This document shows, piece by piece, positions 31,081 through 42,900 of a stretch of 64,000 nt of DNA. Source of the DNA: Salvelinus alpinus (lineage: Eukaryota; Chordata; Actinopteri; Salmoniformes; Salmonidae); assembly GCF_045679555.1 (NCBI RefSeq), contig NC_092098.1, forward strand, positions 22,474,038 to 22,538,037, read 5' to 3'. Under the pieces are notes generated by a model. The model worked only from the letters and a program-made list of their open reading frames with translations, did not search any database and had not been told where the DNA came from. A program made the position numbers and the translations under genes. Every line of letters begins with the position of its first letter. Within the stretch, counting starts at the first letter, position 1.

Positions 31081-33054
31081 TCAAGACAGTGTGTTGAGTG
31101 TTTTGCGGCCCCGCGGTGAGACGTCTCTGTGTCGGCAGAAGGCCCTCTTGATGGCCGCTCTCAGCTCCTTGTTCCTCAGGCTGTAGATCATCGGGTTCAG
31201 GAAAGGAGTCAGAGCCGAGTACAGCACCGACACGATGATACGCACCTACAACAATAAACACAACATGAATACAACATTAAGACAACCGCAATGCAACAAT
31301 GATACCCACAACCACAATATAATAAACGAAGTTACACATTATTAAACAACAATGATACGCACTAACAACATCAACACAACGTTATCTAACCTTATCACAA
31401 CGTTATTAACAGTATGACCTTGATCATATTCAACCATAAACATATACATAAGATTATTAGGGATGGTTGGATTCCATTTAAATTCCAATCATTTCAGGAA
31501 GTACTCTGAAATTCCAATTATCCTCAATGCTTTTCAATTAGGAAAATGGAATTACAATTGGAATTTCCTATACTTTCTTAGTTGACTGAAATTTAAATGG
31601 AATTAGACCCCAACTTTGTTATTAGGATTTTCACAGTACTGCCACCATGACACAAATCTACAATGACTGAAGAACATCAGTATGTTACACACAATTAATA
31701 CAACAATGCCATCTCCTGGTGGGAATGCCTTTTGCGTACCATTAGACATCAACAGTGAATGACAAATAAGAGAGGACATGGGTAACCAGAGTAATGGCAC
31801 AAATATCAGTCAAACTCTTCAACTGGTGAATGTAAGATTCACAGTGTTGACTGAAGGTGACTGATGGTAGAGTTAAACAGTCAATAGAACAGAGAAAGGA
31901 GGAGGGGGAGAAAGAGGATGAAGAGGAGGGTCACCTCTGGAGAGAAGTTTCCCACACGGTAGGAGATGTAGACAAATGAGGCAGAGCTGTAAGAAATGGA
32001 CACAACCATCAGGTGGGCAGCACAGGTGCTAAACGCCTTCAGTCGCTCTGCGGCGCCCATTTTAGCTATCTTCACACCGATGAGGATGTAGGAAGTGAGG
32101 ATGAGCACACCCGTGGTGAGCAGCGCTACGAGGGCAAAAGACAGTGACACGATGCTGTCCACCTGAGTGTCCCCACACACCAGCAGCCTCACTGAGGACG
32201 GGTCGCACCAGCAGTGGCGCACCACGTTGGGTCCACAGTATGAACGCTGCAATGCCATGCTAGTGTTTGGGAAGGTGCAGGTGGCGCCGAAGGTCCACGC
32301 CCCAATGATGAGTAGCAGGCAGATGGGGCGGGTCATCACAGCGGCATAGCGGAGAGGATTACAGATGGCCACATAGCGGTCATAGGCCATAACGGTCAGC
32401 AGGGCGCGGCCAGTAACAGACATGTGGATGAAACAGTACATCTGGAGGAAGCAGCCGGGGACGGACACAGTCTTGACCTCAGTCAGAAAGCCTGACAACA
32501 TGTTGGGGATGGTGACCGTTGTGTAAATCATGTCCACGATGGACAGGTTGTGGAGGAAGAAGTACATGGGGGAGCCCAGCTTCGGGTCGGTCCGGACCTT
32601 TAGGACGAGATAAAGAAAGCAGTTAGACAGTGATGTCATAGATAGGCCCAGCAGAGAGTTTTTCCTGACAACATGTCTCGACCAGGGGAAACTCTGGGCC
32701 CAAGCCATAAATCTCAAGAGTACAAAACTCCTGACTCCTGAGGAGTATAGTGTAGTCTACGGGCACTTAGAGCAAATTCTAAGTGAGAGGACCTGAACAA
32801 AACCTTTTGATTACTTACACTAACTACACCTCATGGTCTCTCTTATAACATAATCTCTATCTAATGTTATTGTGATCTGGTTCTGGCTGTGCGTGTACAA
32901 TGTACAGTACCAGGTAGATGATCATGATGTTTCCACCTAGGATGATGATGTAGGCCAGCAGGAAGATGATAAACAGGACCATCTTCTTCTCCCCCATACT
33001 GGCCAGGCCCTGGATGATGAAGAAGGCGACAGGGGTGGACTGGGTGCTGTTCAT
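31081..33054 (-). CDS. Odorant receptor with three coding exons (intact)
   Basis: Coding exons on the minus strand: 33054-32911 (48 codons), 32597-31935 (221 codons) and 31245-31081 (54 codons plus TGA), 323 residues in all. Both introns are phase 0 with GT...AG ends: intron 1 (32910-32598) GTACTG...TAAAG, intron 2 (31934-31246) GTGACC...TGTAG. Exon 1 holds the N-terminus with an NST glycosylation site and TM1 ([20 protein letters not shown]). Exon 2 begins [19 protein letters not shown] (TM2) and includes the TM3 signature [15 protein letters not shown], extracellular loop cysteines and [13 protein letters not shown] in TM6. Exon 3 starts [25 protein letters not shown] (TM7). The length fits the family. 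Most vertebrate odorant receptors have a single coding exon, so the split is notable. Expected role: G-protein-coupled odorant detection at olfactory cilia. Ligand unknown. Confidence 0.9.
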
Positions 33055-33091
33055 ACCTCTGGGCCAGTGGGCCTGATAGGATCTCAGACAA

Positions 33092-33859
33092 ACCTGGTGC
33101 AGACAGAGAGATACATTGATACCTTGTAGCCTACAGATAGAAGAAGCTCATTCTTGACAAACATGGCTTAGTACAGTTATATTCATGTTTCGAAAGTATC
33201 TACAATAATACATGGTGTAACTATAATTTCTATGAAAAGTGTTGCCTATAGAAGCAAAAAATATAACTCTTATTATTTCAGATTCTCAACCTGGGTGGTG
33301 TCAGAGTGGGGAAATCTGTGATATGTTCAATGTGATATAACACAAACATGTATAATAATTCACAGCAAGTGGTTCTCAATTATGTTTCGTTACAGGCCCA
33401 ATGCAGTCAAAATTCTGTTTTCCTGTGTTTTGTATCATATTGTAGAACAGCTGATAAAACGCAGACTGTACAAGTGTGAAGAAATTTGATCAGTGTTATT
33501 TCCTGATAGTTGCTAGTTGAAAATACAATCTACACAAGACCTTCTAATCGGGAGGTTTTGTATGGGTGGAGATGTGTATGGATCGAGGCATTATAATGCC
33601 TCGATCTATACAACTGGGAACTTGGAACTCCAACTTCCATCTTCAAGTTGGAAACCGACATCTTTCTAGGCCTCTGACTTTGCCACCTGGAGATCACTGA
33701 CATCATGATTTTACCTTGTTTTTGAGTTCCCAGTTGTCCTGAAAGTTACATTATTAAAGGTCAGCTTTAATATTGCAGATAGATTGTAACTTCCATCAAT
33801 GTAATTGTCTGCATAATTTCTAATCCCCCATATATATTTTTTTGTAAATATATATAATA

Positions 33860-33903
<44 letters not shown>

Positions 33904-35307
33904 ATACATAGCCACTTATGCACAAATATACATATATATATATATATAGTAACATTTGTTAATATAGACCAATAACAAACAGTTCCAAACCTTTTTGCCA
34001 ATAACAGATTACCGTTCAGATGACATATTCATCCCCCTCCCCACTCAGACCACTACCAGACAGTCCTAGAAAAAGTATTGCTTGAGAAATAGTTTTTTGC
34101 TGAAAAGCTATTTTTGTTTCTTTTTGACAATTTTTATGGAAAAATATTACAGTAAGGTACTTATTTGTTAGCTAGAAATGATTTGATATTGAAATAAAAA
34201 TGCCTGCATTCGGCCTTTAACAATTCCAGCCAAAAGATTGAACACTGAATTCAAAATGTGTTAGTGAATGCAAATGTTGTGCACTAATCTGTTGAAACCT
34301 GATTACTATAACATAAAAGTTTGTAAACAAAACACACATTTACACTTAACGCTCATTTATAAATAATATCTCTATGAGTTATCTATACAAATTCACATAG
34401 TGTTTCCTACGGAAATATTTTCAGACAAATCCACAAATCCAACTGTTAAAAAACAAAATCTAAATGATAATTTTGCAGTATTGGAGGGTTAACCTCTTAC
34501 CTGAGTGAGTGCAGGTCACACTCAGTGATCTTGAAGCTGAGCAGCTTCTTAAATACAATTATTTTACCAGCATCCCATAGTCCCTGTTTTTCCACAAGAC
34601 GATGTGAGAGGCCGAAGGGACTTGTTATTTATCTAGTTTGTACGTCTACACTACATTCATTAAGAACTTTCCCTGGATTAATTAAACAAGAGAACTCCAA
34701 TGCAACGTATGTTTACATTAAACTCCAGGTAAATTGCATCATTACAGAATATTAATCATAAAAAGTAATTTAGCTACTGTATTTAACTGTAATTGGTGGT
34801 GTTTGTGTGTATGTGTTTACTTCTCTTGTGAGTAATTATGTATGGCCTCATTAGCTGCAAACAGATGTTAAATTTGGATTTTGTTACTGGTGGAACTGTC
34901 CGTAAAATCATGTTTAACAACTCTTTCTGTGCACTGTCTTCTATTCCTACGGTGGATGAACAAAGGCCAGAATTCAACTGTAACACATGGCATTGTACTT
35001 GTGACTCTGAGAATATACATTTTTTACTTATGGAACAGAAACAGATAACTAAACAACTGGACATAAGCAGAAGAAAAAGAGGCCTCAAGGCAAATTTCAA
35101 AAGACGTCCTCCACATTCAGTGTACACGTTTTGGGCCTCATTTGTTCTCTTGTCAAAAGTTAGGAATAAGGGCTCATTTGAGACACAGACCTTCAGATAA
35201 AACAACAGGTTTAACTCTCCCACAGCCTTGTACAATATCAAAATTAGAATACCCTGCTGTAAGGTCCTCTTCCTTTATGTTCTCTGGTTTATCAGAGTTC
35301 TTAAATG
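33092..35307. other. Intergenic region, no gene recognised
   Basis: AT-rich, with one microsatellite. The open frame at 35241-34783 (-) has no recognisable domain and is not supported as a gene. Confidence 0.5.
33830..33952. repeat. AT/ATAC microsatellite
   Basis: Runs of TATATA with ACACATACATACATA interruptions across about 120 bp. Confidence 0.9.
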
Positions 35308-35309
35308 TA

Positions 35310-36670
35310 CAGTGCCTTTCGAAAGTATTCAGCCCCTTGGCATTTTTACCAATTTTGTGGCCTTAAAATCTGTTTTAATTCCAGGTTGTTGGCTGGTTTG
35401 TATCATTTGATTCACACAACATGCCTATCACTTTGAAGATGCAAAATATTTTTTATTGTGAAACAAACAAGAAAGACAAAAAAACTGAAAACCTGAGCGT
35501 GCATAACTATTCACCCCCCTAAAGTCAATACTTTGTAGAGCCACCTTTTGCAGCGATTACAGCTGCAAGACTCTTGGGATATGCCTCTATAAGCTTGCAC
35601 ATCTATCCACTGGGATTTTTGCCCATTCTTGAAGGCAAAACTGCTCCAGCTCCATCAAGTTGGATGGGTTCCTGCTGGTGTACAGCAATCTTTAAGTCAT
35701 ACCACAGATTCTCAATTGGATTGAGGTCTGGGCTTTAACTAGGCCATTCAAAGACATTCAAATGTTTCCCCTTAAACCACTTGAGTGTTGCTTTAGCAGT
35801 ATGCTTAAGGTCATTGTCCTGCTGGAAGGTGAACCTCCATCCCAGTCTCAAATCTCTGGAAGACAAACAGGTTTCCCTCAAGAATTTCCCTGTATTTAGT
35901 GCCATCCATCATTCCTTCAATTCTTACTATTTTCCCAGTCCCTGCCGATTAAAAATATCCCCACAGCATGATGCTGCCACCACCATGCTTCACTGTGGGG
36001 ATGGTGTTCTCGGGGTGATGAGAGGTGTTGGGTTTGTGCCAGACGTAGTGTTTCCTTGATAGACAAAAAGCTCAATTTTAGTCTCATCTGACCAAAGTAC
36101 CTTCTTCCATATGTTTGGGGAGTCTGAATTTGCTTATTTATTTATTTAAGCAATGGCTTTTTTTCTGGACACTCTTCCATAAAGCCCAGCTCTGTGTAAT
36201 GTACGGCTTAGTGGTCATATGGACAGATACTCCAATCTCCGCTGTGGAGCTTTGCAGGTCCTTCATGGTTATCTTTGGTCTCTTTGTTGCCTCTCTGATT
36301 AATGCCCTCCTTGCCTGGTCCGTGAGTTTTGGTGGGCGGCCCTCTCTTGGCAGGTTTGTTGTCGTGCGATATTCTTATCTCATGATGTCAAGAAAAGAGG
36401 CACTGAGTTTGAAGGTAGGCCTTGAAGGACATACACAGGTACACCTCCAATTGACTCAAATGATGTCAATTAGCCTATCAGAATATTCTAGAGCCATGAC
36501 ATCATTTTCTGGAATGTTCCAAGCTGTTGGAAAAATGACTTGTGTCATGCATAAAGTAGATGTTCTAACTGACTTGCCAAACTATAGTTTGTTAACATTA
36601 CATTTGTGGAGTGGTTGAAAACAAGGTTTAATTACTCCAACCTGTGTATGTAAACTTCCGACTTCAACTG
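35310..36670 (-). mobile_element. Chimeric Tc1 transposon with two different ends
   Basis: Bounded by TA on both sides (35308-35309 and 36671-36672) with CAGT...ACTG termini. The left end is CAGTGCCTTTCGAAAGTATTC; the right end, reversed, is CAGTTGAAGTCGGAAGTTTA, the terminus of the Sleeping Beauty/SALT type. The interior from 35520 to about 36365 is antisense transposase of the family at 37598. From about 36380 it matches the Sleeping Beauty-type IR/DR region (ATGATGTCAAG...GAGGCACTGAG). The antisense transposase is interrupted by many stops. Confidence 0.8.
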
Positions 36671-36677
36671 TATCACA

Positions 36678-37125
36678 TATTCTTACCCACATTTTCTCTC
36701 AGTGGTGGTCACTCTGGCCTCCAAGGCTGCTACTTGAGCTGGAAAACAAAATGAATGACATGGATCAGTATGTGAATCTTCATCATAACTAAATAGGTTG
36801 CAAAATTACTTCAAATCCCCAACAGGGTATTCATTGCCTGTTGTCTCTCTCTCTACAGCTCCCCAACCTGCTACTCTATGTTCCTCAGCTCCCCTCTCTG
36901 TTCCACCACCACGTCTCTCAGCACTCTCAGTTCAGCCCAGATGTCAGCAGAGGTCTGACCTTTCATCTGTTTGTGAGTTGTCTCCTCAGACTCCGTTACT
37001 TGACCCCACTCTCTGTTCGCTGTAGCCCTGTGGAGTGATGTCAGACCCCTCCACTCTCTCACTGAGCCCATGTCCCGAACAGACAGAACAGCAAAACTAG
37101 CAGACCTACAGCACCCATCATTGTG
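36678..37125 (-). pseudogene. C1q-like gene fragment: signal peptide and coiled-coil exons
   Basis: Minus strand. A signal peptide (MMGAVGLLVLLFCLFGTWAQ) starts at 37121 but meets a stop at once; the next part, with SADIWAELRVLRDVVVEQR (coiled coil typical of fish C1q-like proteins), is in a different frame. A second small exon at 36738-36687 has a good acceptor (TTTTCCAG) and donor (GTAAGA) and encodes QVAALEARVTTTER, again coiled coil. The globular C1q domain is absent: the chimeric Tc1 begins 15 bp past the donor. Such proteins are secreted trimers acting in immunity or synapse organisation. A short deletion or insertion in exon 1 and the transposon make this copy non-functional, unless the frame break is a sequencing error. 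Confidence 0.65.
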
Positions 37126-37226
37126 AAACTAATCCTGTTCAGAAATGTACTCTCTGTAGCTGCATCTGTGTCCTTATATTCATAGGTGACCAATACATGA
37201 GAATCTAACACTTGTCTTCATTGGAA

Positions 37227-38714
37227 TACAGTGCCTTGCAATATTATTCACTTCCTTGGCGTTTTTCCTATGTTGTTGCATTGCAACCTGTAATTTACAT
37301 TGATTTTTATTTGGATTTCATGTATTGGACATACACAAAATAGTCCAAATTGGTGAAGGGAAATTAGAAAAATTCCTTGCTTGAAAAAATTCAAAAAATA
37401 TAAATATGGAAAAGTGGTAAGATCTGGTGCAACCAATTACCTTCAGAAGTCACATAATTCGTTAAATAAAGTCCACCTGTGTGCAATCTAAGTGTCACAT
37501 GATCTGTCACATGATCTCAGTATATATACACCTGTTCCGAAAGGCCCCAGAGTCTGCAACACCACTATGCAAGGGGCACCACCAATCAAGTGGCACCATG
37601 AAGACCAAGGAGCTCTCCAAACAGGTCAGGGACAATGTTGTGGAGAAGTACAAATCAGGGTTGAGTTATAAAAAAATATCTGAAACTTTGAACATCCCAC
37701 GGAGCACCATTAAATCCATTATTTAAAAATGGAAAGAATATGGCACCACAACAAACCTGCCAAGAGAGGGCCGCCCACCAAAACTCATGGACCAGGCAAA
37801 GACGGCATTAATCAGAGAGGCAACAAAGAGACCAAAGATAATCCTGAAGGACCTGCAAAGCACAGCGGAAATTGGAGTATCTGTTCACAGGACCACTTTA
37901 AGCCGTGCTTCATGGAAGAGTGGCCAGAAAAAACACATTGCTTAAATAAATAAATAAGCAAACTCGTTTGCCGAAAGACATTTGGGAGACTCCCCAAACA
38001 TTGTGAAGAAGGTACTCTGGTCAGATGAGACTAAAATTGAGCTTTTTGTCCATCAAGGAAAACGCTATGCCTGGCACAAACCCAACACCTCTCATCACCC
38101 TGAGTACACCAGCATGGTGGTGGCAGCATCATGCTGTGGGGATGTTTTTTGTCGGCAGGGACTGGAAAACTGGTCAGAATTGAAGGAATGATGGATGGCA
38201 CTAAATACAGGGAAATTCTTGAGGGAAACATGTTTCAGTCTTCCAGACATTTGAGACTGGGACGGAGGTTCACCTTCCAGCAGGACAATGACCCTAAGCA
38301 TACCGCTAAAGCAACACTCAAGTGGTTTAAGGGGAAGCATTTAAATGTCTTGGAATGGCCTAGTCAAAGCTCAGACCTCAATCCAATTGAGGATCTGTGG
38401 TATGACTTAAAGAATGCTGTACACCAGCGAAACCCATCCAACTTGAAGGAGCTGGAGCAGTTTTGCCTTGAAGAATGGGCAAAAATCCCAGTGGCTAGAT
38501 GTGCCAAACTTATAGAGACATACCCCAAGCGACTTGCAGCTGTAATTGCTGCAAGAAAGGTGGCTCTACAAAGTATTGACTTTGGGGGAGTGAATAGTTA
38601 TGCACACTCAAGTTCAGTTTGTCTGATTTCTTTTTTTTCTTTATTGAATATTCGAAACAATACAATATACCTGCAGTGAAAACGCTCAATAACTACATCA
38701 TACCAGTCATCCAA
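37227..38714 (+). mobile_element. Tc1 transposon, left end present, right end lost
   Basis: Begins TACAGTGCCTTGCAATATTATTC, with 370 bp of AT-rich leader before the transposase. No matching right terminus precedes the LTR inserted at 38720. 37942-38719 is paralogous to 1138-1938. Confidence 0.8.
37598..38679 (+). pseudogene. Tc1-family transposase, broken
   Basis: Starts at MKTKELSKQVRDNVVEKYKS with a helix-turn-helix (SYKKISETLNIPRSTIKSII), then a stop at 37724 where a Trp codon is expected. The rest runs in shifting frames: GRPPKLMDQ hinge, second HTH, then the catalytic [21 protein letters not shown] and [13 protein letters not shown] (DD34E). Near 38110 a block present at 1305 (CATCCCCACAGTGAAG) is missing. 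Stops and frameshifts rule out an active protein. Confidence 0.85.
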
Positions 38715-38719
38715 CAGAT

Positions 38720-39093
38720 TGTCACGTTCTGACCTTAGTTTATTTTTTATGTCTCTATTTTGGTTTGGTCAGGGCGTGAGTTGGGGTGGGCATTCTATGT
38801 TTTGTTCTAGGTTTTGTATTTCTGTGTTTGGCCTGGTATGGTTCCCAATCAGAGGCAGCTGTTAATCATTGTCTCTGATTGAGAACCATACTTAGGTAGC
38901 CTGTTTTCCCACTTTGAGTTGTGGGTGATTGTTTTCTGTTTTGTGTGTATACCTTACAGAACTGTTTCGTTTCGTTCTCTCTCTTTGTTGTTTTTGTCAT
39001 TTCAGTGTTCAGTTTATTTTATAACATTAAAAATGAGCACTTACCACACTGCACCTTGGTCCTCTTCTCCTTCTCCCGACGACGTTTGTTACA
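38720..39093 (+). mobile_element. 5' LTR of the TGTCACG family, block B
   Basis: 374 bp, TGTCACGTTCTGACC...GTTTGTTACA, preceded by the same CAGAT as at 1934-1938. Here the LTR is followed by internal sequence, not by the second CAGAT. Confidence 0.88.
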
Positions 39094-39910
39094 GAATCAC
39101 CCACCAAGAAAGGACCAAGCAGTGTGGTATAGAGAGGCAGCGATATCTGGAGAAATGGACATGGGAGGAGATATTGGACGGCAAGGGACCCTGGGCACAG
39201 GCTGGGGAATATCGCCACCCCAAAGAAGAACTGGAGGCAGCTAAAGCTGAGCGGCGGCGATATGAGGTAAGGCAGCGCAACAGGCACGAGAGGCAGCCCC
39301 AAAACAATTATTTGGGCGGGGGCACACGGGGAGATTGGTGGAGTCAGGCGATAGACCCGAGCCAACTCCCCGTGCTTACCGAAAGCAGCGCGTTACTGGT
39401 CAGGCACCGTGTTATGCGGTGAAGCGCATGGTGTCGCCAGTACGCGCTCATAGCCCGGAGCGCTATAGGCCAGCAAGTGCCTTGCGAGAGTGGGCATCCA
39501 GCTAGGGCGTATTGTGCCAGCTCAGCGTGTATGGTCTCCGGTACGCCGTTTCAGCCCAGGGTATCCTGCGCCGGCTCTGCGTGCTGTGTCTCCGGGGCGC
39601 TGGGAGGGTGCAGTGCGTCCTATGCCTGCGCTCCGCTCGTGCCGGGCAAATGTGGGAGTGGAGCCTAAGGGAGAGGTGTGCGTAGTAGGCACTAGATCTC
39701 CAGTGCTCACCCACAGCCCTGTTCAACCTGTGCCTGCACTCTGGAGGGTCCGGGCTAAAGTGGTCATCCAGCCTGGAGGAGTGGTGCCAAGGCTGCGCAC
39801 CAGAGCTCCAGTGCTCCCCCACAGCCCGGTCCATCCGGTGCCTCCTCCACGCACCAGGCCTCCTGTAGGTCTCCCCAGCCTGGTTGGTCCTGTGGCAGCC
39901 CCACGCACCA
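39033..39910 (+). pseudogene. Gag-like ORF of the TGTCACG element, truncated
   Basis: Starts at an ATG inside the LTR (MSTYHTAPWSSS) and resembles the array's protein: KWTWEEILDGKGPWAQAGEYR and the Arg/Pro/Val-rich middle (VRPMPALRSCRANVGVEP). Frameshifts fall near 39290 and 39480, and the Pro-rich repeats are missing. At about 39910 (CCACGCACCA) it joins sequence of another gypsy family. Confidence 0.7.
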
Positions 39911-42900
39911 ATTTCGATACCGACTCTGTCACATGTGCTTTTCGATACCTTCCTCCACGGATTATCAGAGGAAATAAAAGATGAGCTAGCTGCTCGGGAA
40001 TAACCGGTTGACCTCGATTCCCTCATCGCTCTCACTATTAGGATTGATGGACGTCTACAGGAATGCAGGAGTGAGAGGAGGTCTGGCCTAGGTCACACTC
40101 GTTCATCCGCTGTGGCTCGCTCACCTCGAGGGAATCCGGAAGTCCCTGAAGACTGTTTTTCCGAGACAATCCGAAGCCACCCGAGCTCCCTCGCGAATCA
40201 TCAACAATGGGTGAGTCGGATACACCGGAACCTGTGCAACTGGGAAGAGCTAGATTATCGCCTAGGGAACGTTCACATAGGCTAAGCTACAACAGTTGTC
40301 TATATTGTGGTGCTGCAGGCATTTCATAGCTACCTGCCCGGTGAAGATACCTAAATCATTAGTAGGTACAAGTACACTGGTGAGCCAGACTGGGAATCCT
40401 CTAATTCCTTATACCCACCCCCCTTTTGCTGTTATCCTGCTGTGGAGAGACCAGTCAGTCTTTCCGGGTGCTCATTGACTCTGGGGCTAATGAGAGTTTC
40501 ATGGACACTACCCTGGTATTGGAACTAGGTATTCCCACTCAACTACTCTCTGTTCCCATGGATGCCAGAGCACTGGATGGCCGTTCCATTGGTAGAGTCA
40601 TACACAGCACAGTTCCCATTAATCTGTGGATATCTGGTAATCATAATGAGTCAATACAGCTTCTCCTCATATCCCTGTTTTGGGATTTTCTTGGCTCCAG
40701 AAGCACAATCCCGTTATTGACTGGACCATGGATTCAATCCTGGCTTGAAGCCCATTCTGCCATTCACACTGTCTAAAGTTGGCCCAGCCTTCCCCGGAAC
40801 GTCTGCCTCCAGGGTTAAGTACGGCCTCGGATCTCTCTGCCATTCCCGCAGAGTATCAGGACCTCCGGGAGGTTTTCAGTAAGCTCGTGCTATCTCCCTT
40901 CCTCCACATCGTCCTTACGATTGTGCTATTGAACTCCTCCCGTGCACCACAACTGCCTCGAGGCCGGCTATATTCCCTGTCTGGCCCTGAGACCAAGGCC
41001 ATGGAGGAGTACATTAGGAACTCTCTGGCTGCTGGGAGCATTCACCCATCTGCCTCTCCTGCCGGCACATGGTTCTTTGTGGGAAAGACGGACAAGACCC
41101 TGCGTCCTTGTATTGATTACCGGGGCCTCAATGACATCACGCTCAATAATTGGTACCCGCTACAACTCTTCTCGTCGAACCTCTCCAGGGTTGCAACCAT
41201 CTTTTCTAAACTGGACCTCTGGAATGCCTACCACCTTGTTCGGATACGCGAAGGAGATTAGTAGAAGACGGCTTTCAACACAGCAAGTGGATACTATGAG
41301 TAGCTGGTCATGCCGTTTGGACTCCCTAACGCTCCTGCTGTCTTCCAGGTCCTGGTCAACGATGTGCTCCGGCACATGTTGAACCGGTTTGTTTTTGTTT
41401 ACCTCAATGACATCCTGCTTTTCTCCCGTTCCGCCCAGGAACACGTTCTCCATGTTTTACAAGTCCTTCAGCGCCTCCTGGAGAACCAGTTGTTTGTAAA
41501 AGCGGAGAAGTGCGAGTTCCACCGCTCCACAATCTCTTTTCTGGGATGCATCATCACTGAAGGGAATGTTCAGATGGATCCGGAAAAAATGAGAGCGGTG
41601 GTGGATTGGCCCAAACCCACATCTAGGGTGCAGCTATAACGGTTTCTGGGGTTTGCTCATTTTTACCGCCATTTAATTTGGGGCTACAGCAACCTGGTGG
41701 CTCCCCTCTCTGCACTCGCCTCTCCCAAGGTACTGTTCACATGGTCCCAGCAGTGAACAAGGCTTTTGTGGATCTGAAGCAACGATTCACCACTGCTCCC
41801 ATCCTCATCCATCCAGATCCAACCCATCAGTTTGTGGTGGAGGTTGACGCTTCCAACAAGGGAGTCGGGGCCGCGCTTTCCCAGCGATCCATCCAGGACC
41901 AAAGCTTCATACCTGTGCATTCATGTCCCATCGTCTCAACTTGGCAGAGAGGAACTATGACGTTGGCAACCGGGAACTCCTAGCGGTTAAGATGGCTCTG
42001 GAGGAGTGGAGGCATTGGCTGGAAGGGGTGGAACATCCATTTTTGGTTTGGACTGACCATAAGAATTTAGAATACCTCCGCACTGCCAAGCACCTTAAAA
42101 CCTCTCTGGGATAGGCGGGACGCTCGCGTCCCACTTGGCCAATAGCCAGGGAAAATGCAGAGTGCCAATTATTTTTGAAATTATATAAAATCAAACTTTC
42201 ATTAAATCACACATGTAAGATACCAAATTAAAGCTATACTCGTTCTGAATCCAGCCAACATGTCAGATTTCAAAAAGGCTTTTCGGCGAAAGCATAAGAT
42301 GCTATTATCTGATGATAGCACAACAGTAAACAAAGAGAGTGTAGCATATTTCAACCCTGCAGGCGCAACACAAAACGCAGAAATAAAATATAAATCATGC
42401 CTTACCTTTGATGAGCTTCTTTTGTTGGCACTCCAATATGTCCCATAAACATCACAAATGTTCCTTTTGTTCGATTAATTCCGTCCATATATATCCAAAA
42501 TGTCAATTTATTTGGCGCGTTTGATCCAGAAAAAAAACAGCTTCCAATTTGCGCAACGTCACTACAAGATATCTCAAAAATTTGCCAAAACATTTCAAAC
42601 TACTTTTGTAATACAACTTTAGGTATTTTTAAAGATTAATAATCGATCAAATTGAAGACGGGTCTATCTGTTTTCAATACAGGAGGACAACAAACTAACG
42701 CTACTTTTCTAGTCTTGCGCAACTCTCAAACAGTACACATAACAATACACTGATTCCAGATGGCCGTACTTCTTCATTGCACAAAGGAATAACCTCAACC
42801 AATTTCCAAAGACTGGTGACATCCAGTGGAAGCGGTAGGAACTGCAAACAAGTTGATTAGAAATCTAGTATCCCAATGAAAACTCCTTGAACAGACAGTG

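Noticed and set aside
34783-35241. 152-codon minus-strand open frame upstream of the Tc1 chimera
   Set aside because: No recognisable domain, no splice context, AT-rich; length alone is weak evidence.
42240-42450. Short ORF in T4 as a transposase
   Set aside because: 62 codons, no DDE or zinc-finger motif; it overlaps the reverse of non-coding module b found in all copies.
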